Positions 31,831-40,328 of a stretch of 64,000 bases of DNA are shown here, piece by piece. The position numbers were made by a program, and so were the translations under genes. The DNA comes from Acidobacteria bacterium 28-1 (GTDB lineage: Bacteria; Acidobacteriota; Blastocatellia; Pyrinomonadales; Pyrinomonadaceae), in assembly GCA_002050365.1 (NCBI GenBank), contig MWYZ01000071.1, positions 1 through 64,000 of the forward strand, written 5' to 3'. How positions within the stretch are numbered: position 1 is the first letter of the stretch; the number at the start of each line of letters is the position of its first letter. Below the pieces are notes generated by a model. That model worked only from the letters and a program-made list of their open reading frames with translations. It was not told the origin of the DNA and searched no databases.

Positions 31831-32854
31831 AGCTGTGTTGGGGAAATTTATCAATAGAATCATAGATTAGTTGCCGCCATTGTCCTTTGACTCGGTCGTA
31901 ATCTCCCTGAGATACGAGATACTTAGCAAAAGCCTTTTGAGCTTCTTCAGGTGAAATCGCTTTTCTTTGGCTTCTACTTTTCTTCACGTATCTTTTTCGA
32001 GCAGCTTCGCTTTTGCCTTCATTCGGCGGTACCTTTAATACTCTTGCTGCTAATTGAAAAGCGAGCATAGCAGCGTCAGATTCGCCGCGTAATCCGAGTT
32101 TATCAATTAAATCTTTAGGCAACAAAGGAAAAGCGGTTTTCACAATGTCGGATACATTCTGAAACTTTTTGCTTTTTGTATAGAGTTTTTTGGCTTCTTG
32201 CCAAACTGCTTTATAGAAATCGTAAATTTCACAGAAAATAAATTGAGGAGCGGAAATTTCCCCTATCACTTCTTCTTCTAATTTTAAAATCATCTCCTCT
32301 CGCGTTTTGCTAATTTTTTTAATTATTTCTGCAATTCGTTCGCCACGGTTGGCTTTATGTCGCAAAAGTATGTCTTTAGATTTACGCTCATAGATTAGTG
32401 GGTCTAAAAAATCAAAACAGAGCATCGCGAAACTCGGCTGGTTATATATAAATCCGACGCATTCACGTCGAAAATTTTTAAGTATAATTTTTGTAATAGT
32501 AAGAATTGTTTTCTCTGACCACTCTTTTAGAATATTTGGCGAGACACTGGACAAATCCACATCTTTATACGCCCTTGCCTCAACCGCCTTACTAAAATCT
32601 CTGAACAGTGATTCTACATAAGGTTGTGGCGAATAATGAATATCTGCCTTGCCCATTTCAGAAATTATTGTAAGGTGAAAAAATATCTCCCCAGTCTCCA
32701 GTTGTTTTACGTAAAAATTCTCAGAGTCATTCCAATCTAACGCCTTAAAAGCTTCGAGAATTACATCCTTTGCCTTTTTTCTGATGTCCGCTTCAATCGA
32801 TTCAGCGACGATTTCTTCTCTCTCAGGATTCCTGATGGGTCTGCGCTTAGACAT
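31829..32854 (-). CDS. Hypothetical protein of the integrative element
   Basis: A 341-residue soluble protein, Lys- and Glu-rich and mostly helical. It begins MSKRRPIRNPEREEIVAESI. The middle has IKKISKTREEMILKLEEEVI, and the C-terminus is basic (RKRYVKKSRSQRKAISPEEA). No domain or catalytic motif was recognised. It lies between the recombinase (17 bp away) and the HTH gene, a common place for element-specific regulators. Confidence 0.65.
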   Translation of the reverse strand: MSKRRPIRNPEREEIVAESIEADIRKKAKDVILEAFKALDWNDSENFYVKQLETGEIFFHLTIISEMGKADIHYSPQPYVESLFRDFSKAVEARAYKDVDLSSVSPNILKEWSEKTILTITKIILKNFRRECVGFIYNQPSFAMLCFDFLDPLIYERKSKDILLRHKANRGERIAEIIKKISKTREEMILKLEEEVIGEISAPQFIFCEIYDFYKAVWQEAKKLYTKSKKFQNVSDIVKTAFPLLPKDLIDKLGLRGESDAAMLAFQLAARVLKVPPNEGKSEAARKRYVKKSRSQRKAISPEEAQKAFAKYLVSQGDYDRVKGQWRQLIYDSIDKFPQHS

Positions 32855-32871
32855 ATATTCACCTCAACTAT

Positions 32872-33960
32872 TTATTTCAATTTAATTAAATCCGCCGCTG
32901 TGCGTTTTTTGGAATCAATAATCTTCGCGTAAATCTGCGTCGTTTTAATATCTCGATGTCCGAGCAGTTTTGAAACTGTATAAAGGTCGGTTCCTAAAGT
33001 TAATTGCAGCGTTGCGAATGTGTGTCTGAACGAGTGAAAAGAGATTTCCTTGTCAATATTGGCTTTTGCTGTCCAAATCGGCAGATACATACATTGCGCT
33101 TTCTTTAATTCTTTGAAAACTTTTTCATCCGGTTCGCCGCGCACGCCAAGTAATTCAAAAGCATCCCTGGAAATAGGCAAAGTTTCTAAATATTTGGTTT
33201 TTTGTTGTTTGAAGCGAATATAAAACCCTTGACTTTCGCTGTGCTGAACTTCCTGCCAAGTTAATTTTGCAATGTCGGAAAACCGCAAGCCGGTCAGGGC
33301 AGAGAACAAAGCCGCCCGGCGCAAATCTTCATACTTAAAAGGCGTGTCGGCAAGTTTTTGTAATTCTTCAAGACTAAGAAATTCTTTATGTGTTTCTTCG
33401 GGTCCGATGGTGAACTTCCTTGCCGGATTCGCGGAAAAAAGATTTTGTTGGGTTGCACTTTCCGCGACCGATCTGAATTTGAGGAAGTAAGATGCGGCTG
33501 AATTTATGGCGAATTTATCGAGCAAATAATTCTTATATTCAGCGCAAAGTTTTTCCGTTACATCGCCAAACCGACATTTTTTGTTCGTAAAGTTTTCAAA
33601 TTGGTATAAAGCAGCTTTCCAAACATAATGATTAGCAACAGAAGTTCGGTTTTTTGATTCAACTACTTGGGTAAAAAAAGCTAAAAAGTCCGCCCGCCGA
33701 TCCCGCGCCGAGATGAAGCCGTAAACGCCCGCTTGCAAATCCAATTGGCGTTTTGATTTAATATTTTCACCGAGCATTTTTGTTTCTTTATTATGCTCTC
33801 TTTCTGTTTCAGTTTTCGGGCGTTCATAAACGTAAAGCCTGAGATGTTCGCGCCGTGTTTCTTTGTGGGTTTCGGGGTGTTTTACTGGCGGGTAAAAATC
33901 AAGATACAGGCCGCGCTTGCCGTTCTTTAGTTTCTTTTCCCGCAAAAATACTTTTACCAT
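32872..33960 (-). CDS. Tyrosine recombinase (integrase) of the integrative element
   Basis: A 362-residue integrase of the SAM-like Bacteroidetes/phage type. The N-terminal arm domain (KNGKRGLYLDFYPPVKHP) is followed by the core-binding domain (about 100-190). The catalytic residues are visible: Arg in TGLRFSDIAKL (about 228), the HxxR in HSFRHTFATL (about 315), His in LLGHRDIKTTQIYAK and Tyr in IYAKI near 350. It lacks the IntI-specific extra patch as far as I can see, so it serves this element, not the cassette array. ATG 33960 with GGAGATACAAA upstream. Confidence 0.9.
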   Translation of the reverse strand: MVKVFLREKKLKNGKRGLYLDFYPPVKHPETHKETRREHLRLYVYERPKTETEREHNKETKMLGENIKSKRQLDLQAGVYGFISARDRRADFLAFFTQVVESKNRTSVANHYVWKAALYQFENFTNKKCRFGDVTEKLCAEYKNYLLDKFAINSAASYFLKFRSVAESATQQNLFSANPARKFTIGPEETHKEFLSLEELQKLADTPFKYEDLRRAALFSALTGLRFSDIAKLTWQEVQHSESQGFYIRFKQQKTKYLETLPISRDAFELLGVRGEPDEKVFKELKKAQCMYLPIWTAKANIDKEISFHSFRHTFATLQLTLGTDLYTVSKLLGHRDIKTTQIYAKIIDSKKRTAADLIKLK

Positions 33961-34008
33961 TTTGTATCTCCTACTATTTAAGAATACAGCAAAGATACAA
34001 GATGATAC
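33958..34008. promoter_or_regulatory. GATACAA repeats upstream of the recombinase gene
   Basis: GATACAA occurs at about 33994 and 34002 as direct repeats (AAAGATACAAGATGATACAAA), and once inverted (TTTGTATC) next to the recombinase start. Spacing of 9 bp and position fit recombinase arm sites or an operator. No long att repeat was found here. Confidence 0.4.
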
Positions 34009-34195
34009 AAACTATTTATAACTATTGATAACCAAAACTAAATGAAGGCAGAAACATAAGCGCGTAAAATGAGGACTAAGTGAGATTTTATATCAGTTTG
34101 CTTATCATTGTTTATTAACTATTTCTTTCCTTGCTCAAAAGGCATTGTTTTTGAATTACGACATAAACCATCTTTTAACTCTGGAGGAAAAGTCA

Positions 34196-34807
34196 ATGAA
34201 AAATTTTATTCTAATTCTGATAGTTTCTCTGTTGGTCAGCGTTTCAATCAACGCGCAAACAACTCCGACAACCACTCAAGATACAAAAACAACGGCTGAA
34301 GCAAAACCTAAAAAGCAAAGTTTCCGCGCTAACAAGGAACAAGTTATGCAGGTGCAAAAAATGTTGAAGGTGGCTGAAACAGGCAAGCGCGACGGTGAAA
34401 CGAAGGGCGCCATCAAAAAATATCAGACGGAAAACGGCTTAAAATCGAACGGCACTCTTAATCGCGCGACGCTCGAAAAAATGGGTATCGAATTAACCGA
34501 CAAACAGAAGGAAATTCCAGTTTCACCGAACTCTTTTGCGTCCGCTAAAGAAAATAAATCAAGCGATTCGTCGAAACCGAAAAAGGTGATTTTCCGCGCC
34601 TCGAAAGACCAGATTATGCAAGCTCAAAAAATGCTGAAGGTAACGGAAACAGGCAAGTTAGACGACGCGACCCGCAACGGTTTAAAAATATATCAAGCGG
34701 CAAATGGTTTAAATGTTACCGGAACGCTCAATCAAGTTACGCTCGAAAAAATGGGCATCGCGCTGACCGACAAACAAAAAGAGAATTCGATGAAAGATTC
34801 TCAGTAA
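34196..34807 (+). CDS. Secreted protein with two peptidoglycan-binding domains
   Basis: A 203-residue protein. Signal peptide MKNFILILIVSLLVSVSINAQ, then a low-complexity Thr/Lys linker and two tandem PG_binding_1-like domains (about 45-105 and 130-195). Each has VMQVQKMLKVAETGKRDGET / IMQAQKMLKVTETGKLDDAT, then the GTLNRATLEKMGIELTDKQK end. The copies are about two-thirds identical, so a recent duplication. It would anchor to cell-wall glycans in the periplasm. ATG 34196 is chosen because GGAGG at 34183-34187 is 8 bp upstream; upstream frame extension has no support. Convergent with the lycopene-cyclase-like gene. Confidence 0.85.
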   Translation: MKNFILILIVSLLVSVSINAQTTPTTTQDTKTTAEAKPKKQSFRANKEQVMQVQKMLKVAETGKRDGETKGAIKKYQTENGLKSNGTLNRATLEKMGIELTDKQKEIPVSPNSFASAKENKSSDSSKPKKVIFRASKDQIMQAQKMLKVTETGKLDDATRNGLKIYQAANGLNVTGTLNQVTLEKMGIALTDKQKENSMKDSQ

Positions 34808-34855
34808 ATCAGTTGCTCTCAGTAGCCTAAGCGTCAGCGCGGGCTTGAGTTAAAG

Positions 34856-34931
34856 TAGGCAGATGGCAACAGCAATAGGTGAAAATATTTGGTAACAAAT
34901 TTTTCTGCCTATTGCTGTTGCCATCTGCCTA
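34856..34931. terminator. Long perfect hairpin between convergent genes
   Basis: 24-bp arms (34856-34879 with 34908-34931) with no mismatch, loop 28 nt, A/T-rich centre. The arm is built of quasi-repeats (GGCAGATGGCAACAGCAATAGG). It contains the stop codon of the lycopene-cyclase-like gene. It works as a bidirectional terminator or stable 3' end. Confidence 0.65.
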
Positions 34932-36518
34932 TGTTTTGGCGTTTCGTTCGTGCAAAGCCGCTTCCGCTATGTTTGCAATCCACCAAAACGTGCCTTTTGT
35001 GCCGAGTTGCGAAAACATTTTCTTGAAAACTGATGGATGAATTTTTGCCGTTTTCATTAAAACTTTTTTGAACGAGGCAAACGAAATCCTATCTTGAAAC
35101 ATCTCGCGCCGAACAGTTACATCAAGCGATGATAAAGCTGCCATCACCGCGTTCATCGTTTCATTAACCGTTGAAGGTTTGCCCTTTTCGGTCGGGCGCA
35201 TAAATTCTGCAAGGCTCGACATTTGTGCCACACGCGGTTCGTAGGCGTTGATTTTCGACAAAAAATTTTCGCCTAAAAGATTTGCTTGCAGAGCGTTTTC
35301 GGTTTTAGCCGTCAGTTTTCGCAAATTCCGCACATGCGAGCCGAAACCGCAAAATGTCAAAGGAGAAGACAAACCCGCTGCGTCGCCGACGAGCAGAATT
35401 CTGTTCGCAGCAGTTTTTTTAACGCTGTCCCAGCCGTGATGATGAATGCTCGGAATGTATCCGAAAACCGGCTTGACGACGCGCCACGCGCCGTTTTTCT
35501 TTTTATAACTCGGCAGTTTTTCGAAGTAATCTTCAAACAATCTAAGAAGAGATTTATCGGCTTTAGATTCAACCGAATCATAGAAAAAAAGATAAGTCGT
35601 ATATTCGTCTTTTTTCTGATTTCCCGCAAAACCTTCCCAAATCAGTTGGCGATTGTCGGACGCATCTTCGGTGCTGACGAGAATTTCCCCGACCGAAAAA
35701 TCAATTTCCTTGTCATCGCTTCCGCGCGTAAAACCTTTTGCAACCGTGCCGACCGTCGGGCAAACGTGCGTAATTGATTTTCCGGCATTTATTTGACGCG
35801 AAACAGGTGAATTCGTTCCCGTCGAATCAACGAAAAGTTTTGCGTCAAACAGCCGCCGCTTTCCGCTCTTTACGTCTTCACATTCAACCAGAACTTTATC
35901 TTTTTGGACAAAAACGCGAGCGAGCCGCAAATTGTTGATAATTTTTGAATCGGTTTTTTTGAGTTTTTTCGCGGCGATTTCCAAAAGTTTATCGGCTTCA
36001 ATCGCTACGTCCAAAACATTATCCATAAAAAGCGGCGGCGTTTTTATACTTGAGTTTGCATCGTAGAATTTGACGAAACCTGTTTGATAACGATTGGCGA
36101 CAGCAGTTTCAATTTCTTCTTTGGTGAAAAGTTCAGCTTTTACAAATTCCTGCAATTCTTCGTCGGAGATGTTCCAATCGCGGTGCGTTTTCCCGACCGT
36201 GTGCTGGTCGAAAACCAAGACTCTGCGATTAAATTTCGTCGCCATCACTGCCGCGTGAAGAAGTCCGAGCGTTCCGCCCGCGTAGACGATTTCAAACTCG
36301 GCTTCGACGGTTAAATCTTTCGGCGCAGAATCATAAAAAACGACCTCATCGGTTTTTTGCGGATTTTCCTGAAATGATTGCCAACGCTGTTCGATTTCCC
36401 AAACGCGATTGAGCCATGCTTCCCGGTTTGAAAGCGAGGCGAGATTTTCAACCGTTAAAGGATAACGGCGGCGGAAATCGGCGAGGCTGGGCACGTTTGG
36501 CGATGAGGAAACAGACAT
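34929..36518 (-). CDS. CruA/CruP-type lycopene cyclase family FAD-dependent oxidoreductase
   Basis: A 529-residue protein. FAD-binding start FEIVYAGGTLGLLHAAVMA (Rossmann GxGxxG-like, about 75-95), then FDQHTVGKTHRDWNISDEEL, the conserved stretch after the dinucleotide fold in CruA-type cyclases. A second FAD motif near 375 reads ILLVGDAAGLSSPLTFCGFG. CruA-like enzymes turn lycopene ends into beta-rings in green sulfur bacteria, cyanobacteria and some Acidobacteriota. Related flavoproteins may act otherwise, and no other carotenoid gene is near, so the substrate is uncertain. The protein is cytosolic, perhaps membrane-peripheral. Confidence 0.7.
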   Translation of the reverse strand: MSVSSSPNVPSLADFRRRYPLTVENLASLSNREAWLNRVWEIEQRWQSFQENPQKTDEVVFYDSAPKDLTVEAEFEIVYAGGTLGLLHAAVMATKFNRRVLVFDQHTVGKTHRDWNISDEELQEFVKAELFTKEEIETAVANRYQTGFVKFYDANSSIKTPPLFMDNVLDVAIEADKLLEIAAKKLKKTDSKIINNLRLARVFVQKDKVLVECEDVKSGKRRLFDAKLFVDSTGTNSPVSRQINAGKSITHVCPTVGTVAKGFTRGSDDKEIDFSVGEILVSTEDASDNRQLIWEGFAGNQKKDEYTTYLFFYDSVESKADKSLLRLFEDYFEKLPSYKKKNGAWRVVKPVFGYIPSIHHHGWDSVKKTAANRILLVGDAAGLSSPLTFCGFGSHVRNLRKLTAKTENALQANLLGENFLSKINAYEPRVAQMSSLAEFMRPTEKGKPSTVNETMNAVMAALSSLDVTVRREMFQDRISFASFKKVLMKTAKIHPSVFKKMFSQLGTKGTFWWIANIAEAALHERNAKT

Positions 36519-36567
36519 TATCTAATCATAGATTTGCTTTGTAGGTTTATCAACTTATTGTCAGGAA

Positions 36568-36607
36568 CTAAAAGGCGCGAATACTCATAAGCCTTCGCGC
36601 CTTTTAG
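36568..36607 (-). terminator. Hairpin terminator after the FecR-like gene
   Basis: CTAAAAGGCGCGAA pairs with TTCGCGCCTTTTAG (14 bp, perfect) around a 12-nt loop. It lies 27 bp past the stop of the - strand gene at 36634. Confidence 0.75.
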
Positions 36608-36633
36608 ATTTAATGAATTTAATGTGTAAAGAT

Positions 36634-37248
36634 TTATCTCACTGGACTAACAATTAAATCTTTATCATCTCTGGTAACAAGAACAATAATAATTGCCGCC
36701 GCTACAATTCCGCTAAAAACAAGAATCGGACCGAGCGCACTATTTCCGTCAGCGTCATCGTCGTCATCTTGTCGAGCAGCTTTTTCTGCATTAACTGTAA
36801 AATTGCTTGCCAAAGTCGATTCGTTGGTAACCAGACCGGCATTTGTTTGAATAGTTACGTTTACTCCTTCGGCATTGGAGACTTTAATTTGTCCAGCGGA
36901 CAAAGTTCCCGAAATTGTGTTTTCGTTGAAACTCAAATTCAAATTCGTATTCGGAGTCAAAGTAACGTAACCTAATTTTCCGATTCTGACGGTTGAATTA
37001 ATGTTTTCCGGTGTGGCAATGGTGCCGGCTGAAAAAAACGTGCGTCCCGTCATAACCGGTTCGCCGTTCAGCATAACGGAAGGAGCGTTACCATTAATTG
37101 TTTGTCCCGAAACCGTTATCTCGCCCATTAATGATTTATTCTCCGGCGTTGCTGCTAAAGCAATCATTGAAGAAGTTGTGAAAATCACCATCGCCAAGCA
37201 AGCGGCGGTGAAATTGCGAATCCATAGCGTACAAAAATTTTTTCTCAT
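36634..37248 (-). CDS. Membrane-anchored protein with FecR-like domain
   Basis: A 204-residue protein with an N-terminal signal (AACLAMVIFTTSSMIALAA). A beta-rich domain follows (about 40-150), in which MTGRTFFSAGTIATPENI and IGKLGYVTLTPNTNLNLSF resemble FecR/LPS-assembly-like jelly-roll surface domains. Next come an acidic linker (RQDDDDDADGNSALG) and a C-terminal transmembrane helix (PILVFSGIVAAAIIIVLVTR). It would lie in the periplasm, tethered to the inner membrane. FecR assignment is by pattern only. The leader upstream (37249-37390) has small hairpins. Confidence 0.6.
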   Translation of the reverse strand: MRKNFCTLWIRNFTAACLAMVIFTTSSMIALAATPENKSLMGEITVSGQTINGNAPSVMLNGEPVMTGRTFFSAGTIATPENINSTVRIGKLGYVTLTPNTNLNLSFNENTISGTLSAGQIKVSNAEGVNVTIQTNAGLVTNESTLASNFTVNAEKAARQDDDDDADGNSALGPILVFSGIVAAAIIIVLVTRDDKDLIVSPVR

Positions 37249-37269
37249 AATTTGATTTACTCCTTTGTA

Positions 37270-37345
37270 TTTTTCAACGGTTCGGATAGCTTTTGCTAAC
37301 TACAACACTTTTGCGAGTCCGGTGCAAAACCAGACTTTAACAAAT
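37270..37345 (-). promoter_or_regulatory. Possible structured 5' leader of the FecR-like gene
   Basis: On the transcribed strand, TTTTGC-accggactc-GCAAAA and TAGC-aaaa-GCTA (37287-37298) can form two small hairpins before the gene start. This loosely recalls a riboswitch leader, but I could not match a known class. Confidence 0.2.
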
Positions 37346-37515
37346 AAAGTCTTATTAAAATTCAATAATTTTGGGTAAAGCCTGAGCTTAAAGACCGTCC
37401 GAAGCCTTGTCATTAAAACTTGGTAATATGTAATCTAATCTTTAAGTTATATGAAGTCAACTTTTATTTTAAGTTTTAACAGAAAATTTAGATTTTATTT
37501 TAACCTCTTAATTTT

Positions 37516-38313
37516 CTATTTATAAATCTTTTTCGCTTCATTCCAAAGCGCATCCATTTCTTTCATATCTGAATTTTCCAAATTTCTGCCCAGTTTTTTC
37601 AGTTCGGTTTCAATGAACTTAAAACGCAATCGAAATTTGCGATTGGTTTTCTTTAGCGCAGTTTCCGGCTCAACGTCGAGTTTTCGCGCCAAGTTTACCA
37701 CTACGAAAAGCAAATCGCCGATTTCTTCTTCGATGTTTTCATCTTCCGAGATTGCCTTTTTTAATTCTTCGGTTTCTTCCCGTAACTTATCAAAAATCTG
37801 TTCCGTATTTTCCCAATCGAAACCGACTTTGGCAGCTTTTTTGGTGAGTTTATTGGCTTCAATCAGTGCGGGAAACGCAAGCGGAACGTCTTCAAGAATC
37901 GAATCTTTTACCGTTTCATCCGTTTTAGTAATGGCGCGTTCCGATTTTTTCAGCTCGTCCCAATTCTGCAAAACGTCAATCGCCGTATCAAATTTTTTAT
38001 CGCCGAAAACGTGCGGATGACGCAAAATCATTTTTCTCGTAATCGTAGCGCAAACATCTTCAATCGTAAAATCACCGGTTTCTTCAGCAATCTGCGAGTG
38101 AAAAATTATCTGCAAAAGTAAATCGCCGAGTTCTTCGCGCAAATTTTCCGGCTTCCCTTCAGTCGCATCTTGAATCGCGTCGAAACTTTCAAAGGCTTCT
38201 TCCAAAAGATACGGCGCAAGGCTTTCGTATGTTTGTTCTCTGTCCCAAGGGCAACCGCCGGGCGCACGAAGCCGCGCCATTACCGTTACCAGTTCATCGA
38301 AATTTTTTGACAT
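37516..38313 (-). CDS. mazG: Nucleoside triphosphate pyrophosphohydrolase MazG
   Basis: A 265-residue protein. RAPGGCPWDREQTYESLAPYL starts the first MazG domain, followed by LLEEAFESFDAI and EELGDLLLQIIFHSQIAEE, the EExxE12-28ExxD metal motif. A second repeat near 195-225 (EELKKAISEDENIEEEIGDLLFVVVNLARKL) gives the two-domain form of E. coli MazG. It hydrolyses NTPs to NMP and pyrophosphate, cleaning the nucleotide pool and lowering ppGpp after starvation. The start is ATG 38313. It is divergent from the DUF1844 gene. Confidence 0.95.
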   Translation of the reverse strand: MSKNFDELVTVMARLRAPGGCPWDREQTYESLAPYLLEEAFESFDAIQDATEGKPENLREELGDLLLQIIFHSQIAEETGDFTIEDVCATITRKMILRHPHVFGDKKFDTAIDVLQNWDELKKSERAITKTDETVKDSILEDVPLAFPALIEANKLTKKAAKVGFDWENTEQIFDKLREETEELKKAISEDENIEEEIGDLLFVVVNLARKLDVEPETALKKTNRKFRLRFKFIETELKKLGRNLENSDMKEMDALWNEAKKIYK

Positions 38314-38334
38314 AATTTTTGATGGAAGAGTGAT

Positions 38335-38387
38335 AAGGGATAAGGGACGAGCTAAAAAATTGGTTTCTCTCTCGTCCCTTATCCCTT
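38335..38387. repeat. Inverted repeat in the mazG-DUF1844 divergent gap
   Basis: 17-bp arms (AAGGGATAAGGGACGAG at 38335-38351 and its complement at 38371-38387). Further quasi-repeats follow (CCCTTTTCCCTTGTCCC). It sits between divergent starts, so it cannot be a simple terminator. Belongs to the group of intergenic hairpins noted in the findings. Confidence 0.6.
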
Positions 38388-38471
38388 TTCCCTTGTCCCT
38401 AATTTTGAACTTTCTTTCGGCAAAATGCTACTATCGAATTATCAAATTTTATAAAATTTATTGGAAAAACA

Positions 38472-39005
38472 ATGATTGGAAAAGAACAATTGAATAACGA
38501 AGAACAACCTGAAGTAAAAGTTACCGACAAGCGCAAATTTAACGTTGACGGCTCTTTAAGAGAAGGCATAACGATTGAAGCGGAAAAACCGAAAGAAGAA
38601 ATGCCGATTAACCCGCCGGAGGAAACCGAGCAAACACAAGCGGAAGAAACCGAAGCGCAAGAATTTGACGACAGCGATATTCCGGGCGTTGACGACCCGG
38701 CGAGCTTTGTTAATTTTTTGACGACTTTAGCCACGCAAGCCGCCGCCGCGCTCGGCGCAATGCCGCACCCGGCAACCGGACAGCGCACCTTAGATTTGGA
38801 AACCGGCAAGTATTGGATTGACGTTTTAGCGATGCTCAAGGAAAAAACGCGCAATAATCTGCATTCAAAAGAAGCGGAAATTTTCGACGGAATGCTCTCT
38901 GATTTGCAAATGCAGTATGTGCAGGTTCAGCGCATTGCCGAAGAAAAACTCAAACAAAAAGCCGCGCAGAAGTTTTCGGCAAACGATATTCTCGGTAAGA
39001 AATAG
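38472..39005 (+). CDS. DUF1844 protein
   Basis: A 177-residue protein. The N-terminal 75 residues are acidic and disordered (KPKEEMPINPPEETEQTQAE). The C-terminal half is DUF1844: SFVNFLTTLATQAAAALG (about 85-105), then a helical TLDLETGKYWIDVLAMLKEK. The family is widespread in Acidobacteriota, Myxococcota and Desulfobacterota; its role is unknown. ATG 38472 follows an AT-rich region. It is followed by the MBL gene 100 bp later. Confidence 0.9.
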   Translation: MIGKEQLNNEEQPEVKVTDKRKFNVDGSLREGITIEAEKPKEEMPINPPEETEQTQAEETEAQEFDDSDIPGVDDPASFVNFLTTLATQAAAALGAMPHPATGQRTLDLETGKYWIDVLAMLKEKTRNNLHSKEAEIFDGMLSDLQMQYVQVQRIAEEKLKQKAAQKFSANDILGKK

Positions 39006-39009
39006 CACT

Positions 39010-39100
39010 TCGCCCTTTGTCGTTCGTCGTTTGTCTATTGCATTAAAATTCAAATTCGACTTGAAATTGCAAAGGACGAACAACAAAGGACAAAGGACAA
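39010..39100. repeat. Imperfect inverted repeat between DUF1844 and MBL genes
   Basis: TTTGTCGTTCGTCGTTTGTC (about 39017-39036) faces a run of GGACGAACAACAAAGGACAAA units (about 39074-39097) on the other arm. Built of short quasi-repeats like the other intergenic hairpins in the core region, though with more mismatches. Confidence 0.4.
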
Positions 39101-39105
39101 AACGA

Positions 39106-39873
39106 ATGAAACTGACTTTCCTCGGCACAGGCACATCAACCGGCGTTCCCTCAGTTGCCTGCGATTGCGAAACTTGTTTGTCCGACGACCCGCGCGACAA
39201 ACGGCTGCGCGTTTCAATTCTGCTCGAACACGACGGCAAAACCATTCTCGTTGACACTTCATCGGATTTTCGCCAGCAAGCCTTACGCGCTCATATAAAA
39301 AAACTCGACGCAATTTTGATTACGCACTGCCACGTTGACCACGTTTTCGGAATGGATGACATTCGCCCGCTCAATTTCCGTTACGGCGCAATGCCGATTT
39401 ACGCCGACGAATCAGCCTGGAAAGATTTGCGCCGAATTTTTCAATATATTTTCGAGCCGTCGCATTTCGGCGGCGGACTTCCGCAATTGATTCCGCACAC
39501 GATTGAAAAAAACGCGCCGTTTTGTTTCAGCGAAAACCTGCTTGTTACGCCGCTCGAAGTCATTCACGGCAAAACGCCCGTCATCGCGTATCGTTTCAAC
39601 GATTTCGCCTACGCGACGGATTTGAATTTTATCCCCGAAGACGCGATGCAAGGCTTGCAGGATTTGGATGTTTTGGTGCTTGATTGCGTCCGAATCAAAC
39701 CGCACCCGACACATCTCAGTTTGCAGGAAGCACTCGAATACATTGAAAAGCTAAAACCGAAACGCGCTTATCTAACGCATTTGAATCACGATGTTTTGTA
39801 TGAACGCGACTCGAAACTGCTTCCCGATAATGTTTGGTTTGCTGTTGATGAGTTGGCCGTTGAAGAAGTATGA
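39106..39873 (+). CDS. Metallo-beta-lactamase-fold hydrolase (PhnP-like)
   Basis: A 255-residue protein from ATG 39106; the open frame upstream only crosses the inverted repeat. MKLTFLGTGTSTGVP begins the fold, and ITHCHVDHVFGMDDIRP carries HxHxDH (about 65-70). Further His and Asp follow in EVIHGKTPV and THLNHD, giving a two-metal site. It fits the family that includes PhnP, a cyclic phosphodiesterase of phosphonate breakdown. Without phosphonate genes nearby the substrate is unknown. The stop overlaps the next start in ATGA, beginning a coupled three-gene operon. Confidence 0.85.
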   Translation: MKLTFLGTGTSTGVPSVACDCETCLSDDPRDKRLRVSILLEHDGKTILVDTSSDFRQQALRAHIKKLDAILITHCHVDHVFGMDDIRPLNFRYGAMPIYADESAWKDLRRIFQYIFEPSHFGGGLPQLIPHTIEKNAPFCFSENLLVTPLEVIHGKTPVIAYRFNDFAYATDLNFIPEDAMQGLQDLDVLVLDCVRIKPHPTHLSLQEALEYIEKLKPKRAYLTHLNHDVLYERDSKLLPDNVWFAVDELAVEEV

Positions 39874-40328
39874 AACTTAAATTTCGCCAAGCGACCCGTA
39901 AAGATTTATCGGAAATTGTCCGAATGCTCGCCGATGATTTTCTCGGTACGACGCGCGAACGATATGAAAATCCTTTGCCCGAAAGTTATGTGAAAGCGTT
40001 TGAGGAAATTAACGCGGATAAAAACAACGAGTTAATCGTCGCGGAGAAAGATGGCAAAATCGTCGGCACTCTGCAAATTACGTTCACGCCGTCAATCAGT
40101 TTTCAAGGCGGAAAACGGGCGACGGTCGAATCGGTTAGAGTTGACGACAAATATCGCGGACAAGGCTTCGGCAAAGAATTAATGAAATGGGCGATAAATC
40201 GTGCGCGGGAAGAAAATTGCGTGGCAATGCAATTAACGACGAACAGTGACCGTAAAGACGCGCATCGTTTTTACGAAGATTTGGGTTTTAAGGGAACGCA
40301 TTTGGGAATGAAATTATATTTGAAATGA
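39870..40328 (+). CDS. GNAT N-acetyltransferase
   Basis: A 152-residue protein. Acetyl-CoA-binding motif A reads VRVDDKYRGQGFGKELMKWA (RGQGFG, about 88-95), followed by HRFYEDLGFKGTH. It starts MKLKFRQATRKDLSEIVRM. It probably acetylates a small molecule or protein. It starts inside the stop of the MBL gene and its own stop overlaps ribF, both by 4 bp. Confidence 0.9.
   Translation: MKLKFRQATRKDLSEIVRMLADDFLGTTRERYENPLPESYVKAFEEINADKNNELIVAEKDGKIVGTLQITFTPSISFQGGKRATVESVRVDDKYRGQGFGKELMKWAINRAREENCVAMQLTTNSDRKDAHRFYEDLGFKGTHLGMKLYLK

Larger units (their letters stand above)
26825..33960 (-). mobile_element. Integrative element with tyrosine recombinase and primase-polymerase
   Basis: Nine genes on one strand with tight spacing: recombinase, unknown protein, HTH protein, two zinc-finger proteins, primase-polymerase/DUF3987, and three small proteins. 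This is the core of a non-conjugative integrative element or phage satellite, without capsid or relaxase genes. Attachment repeats could not be identified, so the span given is only the gene core. Confidence 0.7.

Noticed and set aside
32872-33960. Tyrosine recombinase as the missing integron integrase
   Set aside because: Its arm domain and length fit phage or Bacteroidetes-type element integrases, it adjoins element genes (HTH, primase), and no attI-like site or IntI-specific insert could be seen.
37270-37345. Cyclic-di-GMP riboswitch before the FecR-like gene
   Set aside because: Small hairpins and a GCAAAA stretch recall the class, but the required second helix and conserved segments are not there; kept only as a weak leader note.
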